Numbered from the stretch's first letter, positions 1-6,191 are shown. The stretch: 7,811 bases of DNA from DASRYH01 sp035687245 (GCA_035687245.1 DASRYH010000062.1:1-7811), one strand, 5' to 3'. The notes: a model not told the origin generated them from the sequence alone. A program made the numbers and translations.

Positions 1-58
1 TCGTCCGGCCATACGTGATGGAGCCATCGAGGTTCTTGATCGAGATGCTCGTGCACAT
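1..58 (-). CDS. Choloylglycine hydrolase / penicillin V acylase-type Ntn-hydrolase, N-terminal fragment
   Basis: Only the first 19 codons are in the window; the gene continues past position 1. The peptide starts MCTSISIKNLDGS and ends YGRT. This matches the N-terminus of linear-amide C-N hydrolases (bile salt hydrolase, penicillin V acylase and environmental relatives), where Cys2, exposed after removal of Met1, is the nucleophile and an Arg in a G-R-(T/N)-M-D motif follows. The ATG is preceded by GGAGG about 9 bases upstream. The family cleaves amide bonds in conjugated bile acids, penicillin V or N-acyl homoserine lactones, but substrate cannot be told from this fragment. It lies directly downstream of a degenerate attC-like site, so it is probably the next cassette gene. 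The family call rests on 19 residues only. Confidence 0.68.
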   Translation of the reverse strand, partial: MCTSISIKNLDGSITYGRT

Positions 59-85
59 GTCGCTCAGCCTCCAAAGCTGCAGTGC

Positions 86-162
86 GTCCGACGTCTATGC
101 GCATAGGTAGCCGCGCACCGATCTCCTCCATGCTAGCTGAAGACTCGAAGTGCCGGTTGGAG
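86..162 (-). repeat. Degenerate attC-like site after the DUF4304-like gene
   Basis: Read on the minus strand, the site begins with CTCCAAC (156-162, inverse-core-like), 8 bases after the upstream stop codon, and ends with GTCGGAC (86-92, core-like). Both boxes deviate from RYYYAAC/GTTRRRY. The inner 3' part carries TGCGCGGCT followed by ATGCGCAT. The same two blocks stand in the same order in the well-formed attC at 6966-7049. That likeness, more than the boxes, supports the call. The core GTT is changed to GTC, so the site is probably inactive. It could be a chance resemblance. Confidence 0.5.
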
Positions 163-169
163 GTGCCGG

Positions 170-715
170 CTAAGACCCCTGTTGCCGCAGCCAGACCTCG
201 TAGGTGTCTGCCAGCGCGACTAGTCTGGGCTCGAGGAAGAGCGCCCAAGACGCGACATCGTCGAGGGAGTAGTAGCGCATGCTGACGTCTTGGCCCGTGC
301 GATAGGGCTTGCGTCGGGGCGAGTTGGAGCGGCGCAGCCGATCGAGCGCATTGGGCTCAAGCAGTAGCGGCGGATCGCCCGGCCTAGGACCCGGCAGCAG
401 CCGAGCCACGAGGTTGTTGCGACGCCGAACCATCTCGAGCTCCTCCGGGCCCAGAAGGCTCCCAAAGTCCCGTGGATGGCTGCCCTCCCGCGCCGTGGAC
501 TCAGCGAGCTGTTCAAACCCAAGCGTGAAGTGCGACCCATAGGCCGCGGTCCAACCGGACGAAGCGACAGCGAAGTGAATCCCGATAGCCTGGTCACCCG
601 CAGGGCGGGACCAGGCAAGCCGACCGCCCTTGACCCGCTCGAAGGAGGCGGCCTTGAGGGTCGGGCCCAAGGCCCGCCGAAGGGTTGCATACACCTGAGG
701 ACTTGCCACCGTCAT
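170..715 (-). CDS. DUF4304-like protein
   Basis: This 181-residue protein has no signal peptide or membrane segment and is presumably cytoplasmic. The N-terminal third (about residues 8-72) has the pattern of DUF4304 proteins: an amphipathic helix, a 'LKxxxFxRVKGGRLAWSR' type strand, a hydrophobic strand around IGIHFAV, then a strand around FTLGFEQL. Near the end, DVSMRYYSLDDVASWALFL (143-161) resembles the C-terminal 'D-v-x-x-R-Y-y-x-x-x-D-v-x-x-W' segment of such proteins. The ATG at 715 has a weak AGGA upstream. It lies 34 bp after yjdM, so the two are probably co-transcribed, and 8 bp before a degenerate attC-like site. Function of the family is unknown. The assignment is from pattern memory only, and an unrelated immunity-like or hypothetical family is possible. 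Confidence 0.6.
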   Translation of the reverse strand: MTVASPQVYATLRRALGPTLKAASFERVKGGRLAWSRPAGDQAIGIHFAVASSGWTAAYGSHFTLGFEQLAESTAREGSHPRDFGSLLGPEELEMVRRRNNLVARLLPGPRPGDPPLLLEPNALDRLRRSNSPRRKPYRTGQDVSMRYYSLDDVASWALFLEPRLVALADTYEVWLRQQGS

Positions 716-749
716 TCGTGATCCTAGGGTTGAGGCCTACGAACTGAAT

Positions 750-1085
750 CTACGCCTTCTTCACGAACTCCGACTTCAGCCCCATTGCGCCGATGCCGTC
801 AACCTTGCAGTCGATATTGTGGTCACCCTCAACCAAGCGAATGTTGCGAATCTTGGTCCCAACCTTTGCTACCGACGAGGTTCCTTTGACCTTGAGATCC
901 TTGATGAGCGTGACGCTGTCTCCGTCGCTCAGCAGGTTGCCATTGGCGTCGCGCACCACCAAGCCCACCGGGGCTGAGCTCGAGCCGATGGGCCACTCGT
1001 GTCCACACTCGGGGCACACGTGAAGGTTGCCGTCGTCATAGACGAAGGTGGAGCCGCATTCGGGACACGCGGGGGTGTTGCTCAA
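750..1085 (-). CDS. yjdM: YjdM (PhnA-type) zinc-ribbon protein
   Basis: The 111 residues match the YjdM/PhnA family over the full length (E. coli YjdM is also about 111 aa). An N-terminal zinc ribbon has Cys pairs C7-x2-C10 and C24-x2-C27, followed by the hallmark C-terminal domain with DANGNLLSDGDSVTLIKDLK, then VGTKIRNIRLVEGDHNIDC and the end LKSEFVKKA. The family was once linked to alkylphosphonate use, but its biochemical role is not established. The start is TTG: an in-frame TGA lies two codons upstream and the next Met is near the C-terminus, so TTG is almost forced. Next to it is GGTGATCC, fully complementary to the end of 16S rRNA. A sigma70-like promoter lies about 43 bp upstream. 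The DUF4304-like gene follows 34 bp downstream. Confidence 0.96.
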   Translation of the reverse strand: MSNTPACPECGSTFVYDDGNLHVCPECGHEWPIGSSSAPVGLVVRDANGNLLSDGDSVTLIKDLKVKGTSSVAKVGTKIRNIRLVEGDHNIDCKVDGIGAMGLKSEFVKKA

Positions 1086-1127
1086 GGATCACCGCTTTCA
1101 TCGGGACTGTCGTGATGGCCGTCGAGG

Positions 1128-1155
1128 ATGATAGCGGCCGCGAGCTTGCAGTCAA
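1128..1155 (-). promoter_or_regulatory. Putative sigma70-type promoter of yjdM
   Basis: On the minus strand TTGACT (1150-1155) and TATCAT (1128-1133) are separated by 16 bases. Each differs from the -35/-10 consensus at one position. The -10 box lies about 43 bases before the yjdM TTG start, inside the 117-bp gap between yjdM and the small membrane protein gene. This would drive yjdM and probably the DUF4304-like gene. Seen by eye only; no transcript evidence. Confidence 0.5.
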
Positions 1156-1160
1156 CCGAC

Positions 1161-1180
1161 GGGGTCAGTCGCCGGACCCC
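1161..1180 (-). other. Short hairpin between membrane protein gene and yjdM promoter
   Basis: GGGGTC and GACCCC form a perfect 6-bp stem with an 8-base loop, 22 bases after the stop codon of the small membrane protein gene and just upstream of the yjdM promoter. No T-run follows on the minus strand, so it is not a convincing intrinsic terminator. Its position between a gene end and a promoter is suggestive. Confidence 0.25.
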
Positions 1181-1202
1181 TCCCACCCAGAGTGAGCGCG
1201 AC

Positions 1203-1490
1203 CTAGGGCTGGGCACGCCTTCCACGCAGCCGCCACCAGACCATCAGAGTGTTCTGCGCAGCCGCGAAGACAGCGAACCCGATGATCGGACCGTCGAATT
1301 CAGTCACGACGAAGCCGAAAGCGCGCTGCGGAAGAAGCCACCCGCCGACAATCGCACCGAGAAGCCACGGAATGAACCACACACCGAACCCGTAGGCGAA
1401 GATCGCGATCTGTCCGACCAGCCACATTGCCGGCAGCGAGAGTGCGAAGGTGCCGGCGAGCAGCCACCGTTGGTCGGCGCCAGTGACCAC
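1203..1490 (-). CDS. Small multi-pass membrane protein, unknown
   Basis: I do not recognise this 95-residue protein. It starts at GTG, 3 bases after the purine-rich AGGGGAGTC element, and ends with TAG. Hydrophobic stretches around residues 9-31, 35-54 and 66-87 suggest three membrane-spanning helices, with many aromatic residues (for example VWFIPWLL). The tail WWRLRGRRAQP is positively charged and is probably cytoplasmic by the positive-inside rule. The next upstream gene also encodes a small membrane protein and ends 39 bp before this start, so the pair may be co-transcribed and related in role. Small membrane proteins of unknown function are common cassette cargo. No catalytic motif is visible. 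Confidence 0.7.
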   Translation of the reverse strand: MVTGADQRWLLAGTFALSLPAMWLVGQIAIFAYGFGVWFIPWLLGAIVGGWLLPQRAFGFVVTEFDGPIIGFAVFAAAQNTLMVWWRLRGRRAQP

Positions 1491-1529
1491 GACTCCCCTT
1501 CCCCCTACTGAGCAAGCTCTAGGTGACCG

Positions 1530-1790
1530 CTAAAGCGCAACGAGAATGGCCGCTGAGACCACTGCCACGAGCGCCCACAGAACGACTCGCGCGTTCGGGT
1601 TGCGTTCGATGTTTCGCTTCCTCACGGATTGGCTGGCAAGCCAGAAGAGCGCCAGCATGCCCGACGCAAGCAACGAGGCAGCGGCAAGCTCCAACTCCGG
1701 ATTGGTGATGCGCGTGAGCACTATGAGCCCGATGTAGCCGACGACGGAAATCAGGTCATCGGGAGATAGATACCGCCTGAACCATGCCAC
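1530..1790 (-). CDS. Small multi-pass membrane protein, unknown
   Basis: This 86-residue protein has no recognised family. GTG is the start; GGGGG lies 8-10 bases upstream. The nearby ATG at 1785 is in another frame. Predicted membrane segments are about residues 14-27, 35-53 and 68-86. Between the last two is a basic loop, SQSVRKRNIERNPNAR, probably cytoplasmic. The protein ends inside the last hydrophobic segment (AAILVAL), so it has no C-terminal tail. It lies 39 bp upstream of another small membrane protein gene and 131 bp downstream of the SOUL gene. That gap shows no attC boxes. Confidence 0.65.
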   Translation of the reverse strand: MAWFRRYLSPDDLISVVGYIGLIVLTRITNPELELAAASLLASGMLALFWLASQSVRKRNIERNPNARVVLWALVAVVSAAILVAL

Positions 1791-1921
1791 GATCGTTACC
1801 CCCGAACAGAGCGGGCGGATGTTCCGCGTGCCTGTCTAGCTATCTTGCGTACGGGTGGCACTCCTACGCCCCTGACGATTCTAACCTCGCGGTGCCTATT
1901 CCCCCGCATGCCCGAAGCCGC

Positions 1922-2488
1922 TCAGCCTTCCTCGACGACGATGATGATCTCGTTGCGCCGGACAAACCCGGGCGTCCACGGCGGGTCGTACTGGGCCACG
2001 ATTGGCTCTCCGACGGCCCTCAGACCCTGCTCGCTGATCCAGGATTCCAGCTGAGCACGGGCTTGAGCCGCCTTGCTCCCTGCGAAGTTGCCGCCGAACC
2101 GAGCGGCGGCTGCCAGATGGACGCCCACCGACTCGATCGAGATCGCCGCGTCGTTCGGCAGTGGGAGGTCGTCCATAGAGTAGTCGGAAGGCATGGTGAA
2201 GCTGACGACGTACTCGTCTTCTGACTCTTGCGCCGTCACTGGCGTTGTCATCGGGATCTTCTGGCAGCAGGCCCTGCCCGCGGTCACCGGTGCCGTCATC
2301 GCGATACGATCTGAGGCGTGGTTGTTGCCGAAGATGTAGTCCGCCAAGGGCGTGAAGCCCAAGCTCATCGCCCGACCGTAGTCACCTGCGCCTACCCGCA
2401 CGTTCGCCGTCAGATACTCCGCGTAGCGGCGCAGTTCGAAAGCGCCGTCGTGTGTGAGCACTTCGTACTCGGGAGCATGCGCGCCCAT
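1922..2488 (-). CDS. SOUL-family heme-binding-type protein
   Basis: The 188 residues fit the SOUL/p22HBP family over the full length. The order is YEVLTHDGAFELRRY (8-22), GFTPLADYIFGNN (44-56), the duplicated loop RIAMTAPV (61-68) / KIPMTTPV (77-84), the strand VVSFTMPS, and the C-terminal signature YDPPWTPGFVRRNEI (167-181). Family members bind heme or porphyrins in animals and plants. For bacterial members the ligand is mostly unproven. No signal peptide is seen, so it is probably cytoplasmic. Cys74-Cys75 sit in the loop between the two repeats, which is unusual to my eye. The ATG at 2488 follows AGGAGGT with only three intervening bases, a tight spacing, but no better start is available. 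The PAS gene ends 48 bp upstream. Confidence 0.92.
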   Translation of the reverse strand: MGAHAPEYEVLTHDGAFELRRYAEYLTANVRVGAGDYGRAMSLGFTPLADYIFGNNHASDRIAMTAPVTAGRACCQKIPMTTPVTAQESEDEYVVSFTMPSDYSMDDLPLPNDAAISIESVGVHLAAAARFGGNFAGSKAAQARAQLESWISEQGLRAVGEPIVAQYDPPWTPGFVRRNEIIIVVEEG

Positions 2489-2536
2489 GGGACCTCCTGC
2501 TTGTTGGATTGCTCGAGTCGCGGTCTCATCTGCGAA

Positions 2537-2872
2537 CTAGCGCGGAACGCCTGCGACCGTGTACTCCGAGGCGACAAGGAGTTCACCGGACGGAAGCCGG
2601 TAGATTGAGGCCGCAGTGTACGTCTTGTCGCCGGTAACTGAGAATCCCACAGAGTGGAGCTCGCGCATCTCGCCCGTTTGAGCGACCTCGCGCATCCGAT
2701 CAGGAACGCCCAAAGCATCGCCGAACGGGATGATTGCCGAAACCTGCTTGCCCACCGCCGTGTCGCCACCCCTCTCCGTCACGGCTCTCTCGACGTTGTC
2801 GTTGGCCCACAGCACGGTCAGCGACGACGAGTCGACTAAGAGAAGGTATGTATGTACGCCCTGTTCGCTCAT
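2537..2872 (-). CDS. Single-domain PAS-like protein
   Basis: From the ATG at 2872 the protein has 111 residues and appears to be one PAS-type fold with no attached kinase, cyclase or DNA-binding domain. Seen in order: strand TYLLLVDSSSLTVLWANDNVERAV (the typical 'a-N' of PAS domains), a GKQVSAIIPFGD segment, a helix with VPDRMREVAQTGEM, then strands HSVGFSV, KTYTAASIYRLP and GELLVASEY. PAS domains sense ligands, redox state or partners; no cofactor can be assigned here. The frame stays open upstream to a GTG at 2914, which would add 14 residues (MRNWLYVRRTAVLA). I prefer the ATG because the family pattern begins there, but the Shine-Dalgarno (GGCGGTG) is weak for this start. The DHFR-like gene ends 124 bp upstream. 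Confidence 0.7.
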   Translation of the reverse strand: MSEQGVHTYLLLVDSSSLTVLWANDNVERAVTERGGDTAVGKQVSAIIPFGDALGVPDRMREVAQTGEMRELHSVGFSVTGDKTYTAASIYRLPSGELLVASEYTVAGVPR

Positions 2873-2996
2873 CGCAAGCACCGCCGTTCTTCTGACATAT
2901 AGCCAATTGCGCACTGGCCCCGTCCTACACAGCTCGACTCACTATCTCACTAGGATAGCGGCGGCTCATACCACCTTGCTCACCCTCGCACCGGCC

Positions 2997-3614
2997 CTAG
3001 GCGCCGATCAACCCGACTCGCAGCTCACCGGCAGGCTCATAGGTGGCGATGACCACGCCAGTCGTCGTCACTTGAGATTCGACGAGCCGTAGGGTCCTGG
3101 GCAGGGTGCCTTCCGCGAACAGGCGCCTGCCACTTCCTACGGTCACCGGGAAGGTCCAGACGAGCATCCGGTCTATGAGATCGTGCGCGAGGAGTGTCTG
3201 GATGAGATCGCCGCTGCCGTGCACCCACAGGTCCAAACCGTCGATCGACTTGAGATGCCGAATCTGCGAGACCACATCACCGGTGATGAGCTTGGAGTTG
3301 TGCCAGCCCAGTTCGAGATCCTGGTGAGACACCACGTGCTTGACCGTGTCGTTGAATGGCACCGCCACGTCCAGATCTTCTGTAGCCGTGGGCCAGTACG
3401 CGGCGAAGATGTCGTAGGTCCGACGACCGAGCAACAACTCGAACGGCTGCCGCATGATCGCGCCCATGGTCGCGCTTGCCACTTCGTCCCAGTAGTCGAC
3501 TCCGGCGGTCCATCCGCCATACGCGAAACCCCCGGACCGATCCTCTTCTGGTCCACCCGGGGCCTGCATCACACCGTCGAGCGATACGAACGTGGTGGTG
3601 ACGATCCTTCGCAT
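2997..3614 (-). CDS. RibD C-terminal / dihydrofolate reductase-family protein
   Basis: The 205 residues match the 'dihydrofolate reductase family' of RibD_C-like proteins (YwjB/YyaP type), NAD(P)H-dependent reductases of mostly unknown substrate. Landmarks are the N-terminal strand RRIVTTTFVSLDGVMQAPGG (2-21), LLLGRRTYDIFAAYWP (60-75), the nucleotide-binding-type segment WVHGSGDLIQTLL (130-142), and LIDRMLVWTFPVTVGSGRRLF (146-166). The frame is open for another 36 codons upstream, but AAGGAG five bases before the ATG at 3614 and the homology both place the start there. The isochorismatase-like gene ends 61 bp upstream, with a short inverted repeat in the gap. It is not a classical FolA, so trimethoprim resistance should not be inferred. 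Confidence 0.93.
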   Translation of the reverse strand: MRRIVTTTFVSLDGVMQAPGGPEEDRSGGFAYGGWTAGVDYWDEVASATMGAIMRQPFELLLGRRTYDIFAAYWPTATEDLDVAVPFNDTVKHVVSHQDLELGWHNSKLITGDVVSQIRHLKSIDGLDLWVHGSGDLIQTLLAHDLIDRMLVWTFPVTVGSGRRLFAEGTLPRTLRLVESQVTTTGVVIATYEPAGELRVGLIGA

Positions 3615-3654
3615 GTCGACTCCTTGGACTAAGACTCCGCTGTCGGGTAGGTCA

Positions 3655-3675
3655 TGGTCCGACGGGATGGGACCA
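3655..3675 (-). other. Short inverted repeat after the isochorismatase-like gene
   Basis: TGGTCC and GGACCA form a 6-bp stem with a 9-base loop, beginning immediately after the TAG of the isochorismatase-like gene. There is no T-run, so termination is doubtful. It has no RYYYAAC/GTTRRRY boxes and is not an attC. Confidence 0.25.
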
Positions 3676-4185
3676 CTAGAACTCGATCTCACCCGCCGGC
3701 AGAACGTCCACGTAGCTGCCAAGCGTGCGGTTGTGGTGGGCCACTATCTGCGAACCGGTGAGGATGTCGGAGTCATACGTGCTGTGCGCGTCGGAGACCA
3801 AGGTGACAGGCACCCCCAGAGTGACGGCGTGCCTCACGGTTGAGTCGACACAGAACTCAGTCTGCAGCCCGCACACCACGACCCCGTCGACGCCGGCATC
3901 ACGAAGCATCTCCTGAAGCGGCGTTCCGTCAAACGCGCTGCCGCGCCGTTTGGTGACCGATAGGTCGCCGGAGTCGACGTCCAACCCACGGAGCAGGGCG
4001 AACAACTCAGTGCCCGGTATGAGCCACTCATCGGCATGCTGAACTAAGACCACGGGCGCAGCTGCGACCCGTGCACGCGAGATCAGCGAGTTGACCGTGG
4101 CAAGCAGCGGCACACCGGCGTGGACCGTAGTGCCCTCCCAGCTGTACACGCCGTTCTGCATGTCGATGACCAGAAGCGCTCTCAC
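3676..4185 (-). CDS. Isochorismatase-family cysteine hydrolase
   Basis: The 169 residues cover a complete isochorismatase-like fold. The expected triad is visible: Asp8 in ALLVIDMQNGV, Lys79 in SVTKRRGSAF, and the nucleophile Cys112 in VVVCGLQTEFCVDST, preceded by the region of the usual non-proline cis-peptide. Family members hydrolyse isochorismate, nicotinamide, carbamoylsarcosine, ureidoacrylate or similar amides and ethers; the substrate here is not evident. The start is the GTG at 4185, preceded by GGGGGT six bases upstream. The 49 codons open further upstream have no homology and run through the attC-like site. No signal peptide is present. It is the first gene downstream of that site and heads an eight-gene same-strand run lacking recognisable attC sites. 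Confidence 0.93.
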   Translation of the reverse strand: MRALLVIDMQNGVYSWEGTTVHAGVPLLATVNSLISRARVAAAPVVLVQHADEWLIPGTELFALLRGLDVDSGDLSVTKRRGSAFDGTPLQEMLRDAGVDGVVVCGLQTEFCVDSTVRHAVTLGVPVTLVSDAHSTYDSDILTGSQIVAHHNRTLGSYVDVLPAGEIEF

Positions 4186-4222
4186 CTCAAGACCCCCAAA
4201 CCCGTGAAGCGGCAAGGACTCT

Positions 4223-4307
4223 GTCCGATGTATTGGGCATGGGGAGACGCACATTCCCCTGCAGTTCAATCCATATTCTGGCGCTCTAGTGGACCCGCTC
4301 GTTAGGC
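4223..4307 (-). repeat. attC-like recombination site, one end degenerate
   Basis: On the minus strand GCCTAAC (4301-4307), a perfect RYYYAAC box, begins 11 bases after the stop of the lipoprotein gene. The far box is ATCGGAC (4223-4229), which has lost the GTT needed for strand exchange. Total length is 85 bp. Its interior shares two blocks with the attC at 6966-7049, in the same order and spacing: GCGCCAGAA versus ACGCCAGAA, and GAACTGCAGGGGAATGTGC versus GAACCGCAGGGGGAATGCGC. The shared interior makes common descent likely. The site is probably impaired. Confidence 0.7.
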
Positions 4308-4318
4308 AGCCCGTATCG

Positions 4319-4834
4319 CTACTGGGGCACAAGCTGATCGTAGACCGGAATCGGGTCGGCAGTGAGCACCTTCACGCGCACGACCTTCGCACCGGGAAAC
4401 GCGCGCCTCGCGAACTCCAGATTCTCCGCAGACGGCTCCGAATCGTAGGCCTCAACCACCATGAATACGCCAGGCTCAACGCCCTCGAAGTTGTCCGATT
4501 TCTGGATGATGAAGTACGACTGCATGTCGCCGAACAGCGGGAGCGCTGCGTCGAGAGCCAACTGGGCCTCTGTCTCATCGGAAGCGAGCGTGCCGACCAC
4601 TAGGTAGAGCTCTGCGTCGGTCTGAGCTGTGCCGCCCAGTCCGCGCGCGTAGTCCAACGCGGCCGACGAGACTTCCTGCCGAACGGACGATGGAGGCTGC
4701 GGCGCAGATGAAGCGGGTTGCGCCGGGACCGTAGCGCCGATCGCCGGCTGATTGGGCTTCTCAGACGGCCGACAGCCCGTCATCACAGAAAGAGACACGA
4801 CGACGATTGCGAACACCAGAACGCGAGCGATCAC
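4319..4834 (-). CDS. Predicted lipoprotein with C-terminal SPOR-like region
   Basis: This 171-residue protein has a type II signal peptide: one Arg, a hydrophobic core VLVFAIVVVSLSV, then MTGC, with Cys21 as the lipidation site. Residues 22-50 are a Pro/Ser/Ala-rich linker. Residues 54-158 look globular, with strands LYLVVGTLAS and SYFIIQKS, then EPGVFMVVEAYDS and AKVVRVKV around helices. That order recalls SPOR peptidoglycan-binding domains, but I cannot confirm the fold. It is expected to be anchored to a membrane, facing outward. The start is GTG at 4834 with GGGGGAC upstream; the longer open frame overlaps the end of aqpZ and lacks a signal peptide. It lies 35 bp after aqpZ, and an attC-like site follows 11 bp after its stop. 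Confidence 0.8.
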   Translation of the reverse strand: MIARVLVFAIVVVSLSVMTGCRPSEKPNQPAIGATVPAQPASSAPQPPSSVRQEVSSAALDYARGLGGTAQTDAELYLVVGTLASDETEAQLALDAALPLFGDMQSYFIIQKSDNFEGVEPGVFMVVEAYDSEPSAENLEFARRAFPGAKVVRVKVLTADPIPVYDQLVPQ

Positions 4835-4869
4835 GATGTCCCCCGTCCTACTGCGCCGGGCACGCCCAA

Positions 4870-5565
4870 CTACTCCGACTGGCCACCGAGCAGCGCGCGA
4901 TACACCCATCCACCGGCGATTCCGCCGATGACGGGGACGAGTATGAACAGCCACAGCTGCTGGATGGCCCAGCCGCCGACGAACACCGCAGGTCCGATGC
5001 TACGCGCTGGATTCACCGATAGGTTCGTGACTGGGATGCCGATGAGATGAATCAGCGTCAGACACAGCCCGATGGCGATAGGGGCAAAACCCTTGGGGGC
5101 TCGTTCATCGGTCGCTCCCATGATGACCAGCAGAAACATGAAGGTCAGCACGAACTCCGCCACAAGGGCGGACACGAGGCCGTATCCGCCTGGGGAATGG
5201 GCGCCGTAGCCGTTGGCCGCGAAGCCGTCTGCGAGCGAGAATCCGGCCGCACCACTGGCGATCACGTAGAGCACGCCCGCAGCCGCGATCGCTGCCAAAA
5301 CCTGCGTGACGATGTAGGGAGCGAGCTCCTTCGCGTTGAACCGCTTGCCGGCCCACAGACCCAATGACACCGCCGGGTTGAAGTGCCCTCCAGAGATGTG
5401 GCCGACCGCGAAAGCCATCGTCAGGACGGTGAGACCGAATGCGAGGGATACGCCAAGCCACCCGATGCCCACATCCTTCACACCCGCAGCCAGGACTGCG
5501 CTACCGCAGCCACCGAAGACGAGCCAGAACGTGCCGAAGAACTCCGCACCCAGTTTGCGAATCAC
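4870..5565 (-). CDS. aqpZ: Aquaporin Z, water channel
   Basis: The 231 residues align end to end with E. coli AqpZ, also 231 aa. It is a six-helix inner-membrane channel for rapid water flux. Both half-helix motifs are intact: HFNPAVS (61-67, NPA) and SVNPARS (183-189, NPA). Other hallmarks are GTFWLVFGGCGSAVLAAG, TVLTMAFAVGHISGGH and GFAPIAIGLCLTLIHLIGIPVTN. In the selectivity filter I see Phe43, His173 and Arg188, but Leu182 where E. coli has Thr183. GTG at 5565 is the start, with AGAGGGGGC upstream; the 38 codons open further upstream are not homologous. The stop TAG overlaps a GTTGGGC heptamer that could be a cassette boundary. The coiled-coil gene ends 143 bp upstream and the lipoprotein starts 35 bp downstream. 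Confidence 0.97.
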   Translation of the reverse strand: MIRKLGAEFFGTFWLVFGGCGSAVLAAGVKDVGIGWLGVSLAFGLTVLTMAFAVGHISGGHFNPAVSLGLWAGKRFNAKELAPYIVTQVLAAIAAAGVLYVIASGAAGFSLADGFAANGYGAHSPGGYGLVSALVAEFVLTFMFLLVIMGATDERAPKGFAPIAIGLCLTLIHLIGIPVTNLSVNPARSIGPAVFVGGWAIQQLWLFILVPVIGGIAGGWVYRALLGGQSE

Positions 5566-5708
5566 AAGTGCCCCCTCTGCTACGGCCGCCCCAGCGGCTC
5601 GACCCTGCCAAGAGACTACCCAAACATCAAGAGAACTCGCTTCTCGACCGAGACACCCATCCGAATGAGTGGCGCTCAAGCGCGCTCATCAGGAAGGCGC
5701 CCCGAGTC

Positions 5709-6191
5709 CTACGGGAGATCCGCTGCGGGCCTCTCATTGCCGCTCCAGCCTTCAATCACGCGGATGCGAGCTTCCAGTAGGATCGCGGCGGCTTCCTTAT
5801 GACTCCTCAAGAGCACATCGGCCGCAACGTGCTGTAGAGACTCGCGAAGTTCGGTCGCGGCCTGCGTCTGAGCTGACACAAGAATCTCCGCCGCAAGCCG
5901 TTGCCGTTCAAGCAGAGCGTCGGCATCCTCCCTGTGGTTCGCTAGCCGGGCCCCTCTTTCCGCGGCAGGGAGGTCAGCGGCCTGATCCTTGACCTGTAGG
6001 TCGTCGACCCGAGCGTCGTCCTCCTGTTTGAGCAAGAGGCGTGCGGCTTGATCCTGCTGCCTAAGGAGTAGCGCGACCGCTTGCTCGTGCGCCTCGAGCA
6101 GTATCCGCTCTGCGTCGTCACGCGCTCGGGCCAAGACGGTCTCTGCCTCCCTTTGCGCGGCAGTCAGGGCCCGCGTTTCTCTGGTCTGCAT
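5709..6191 (-). CDS. Hendecad-repeat helical (coiled-coil) protein, unknown function
   Basis: I do not recognise a named family for this 160-residue protein. It is almost wholly Ala/Leu/Glu/Arg/Gln, with no Cys, no signal peptide and no membrane segment. It is built of 11-residue units of the type xA-x-x-L-L-L-x-x-x-x: residues 26-36 DAERILLEAHE, 37-47 QAVALLLRQQD, 48-58 QAARLLLKQED. A second set has Ala at 90, 101, 112, 123 and 134. Between about 71 and 90 the phase slips. An 11-residue period favours right-handed coiled coils or amphipathic helices lying on a membrane. ATG at 6191 has GAGGAGG five bases upstream, a strong start. The much longer open frame upstream runs through the attC-like region and is not credible. 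It lies 143 bp before aqpZ and could share its transcript. Confidence 0.85.
   Translation of the reverse strand: MQTRETRALTAAQREAETVLARARDDAERILLEAHEQAVALLLRQQDQAARLLLKQEDDARVDDLQVKDQAADLPAAERGARLANHREDADALLERQRLAAEILVSAQTQAATELRESLQHVAADVLLRSHKEAAAILLEARIRVIEGWSGNERPAADLP

Noticed and set aside
1880..1905. GGGGGAAT block and a TAGAAT hexamer in the gap after the SOUL gene
   Set aside because: The block recalls the inner part of the attC at 6966-7049, but no boxes flank it. The TAGAAT has no -35 partner at suitable spacing. Too weak for either call.
1784..2224. Plus-strand open frame of 146 codons
   Set aside because: It lies opposite the SOUL gene, starts without a ribosome site, and shows no family pattern; open antisense frames are expected at this GC content. 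Other plus-strand frames were rejected on the same grounds.
2503..2509. An ATCCAAC box (minus strand) between the PAS and SOUL genes
   Set aside because: It matches RYYYAAC, but no core box or paired arm follows before the SOUL gene starts about 15 bases later. It overlaps the Shine-Dalgarno region and is taken as chance.
5640..5695. Small imperfect hairpins in the gap between the hendecad gene and aqpZ
   Set aside because: Stems are only 4-5 bp with bulges, no T-run follows, and no attC boxes are present.
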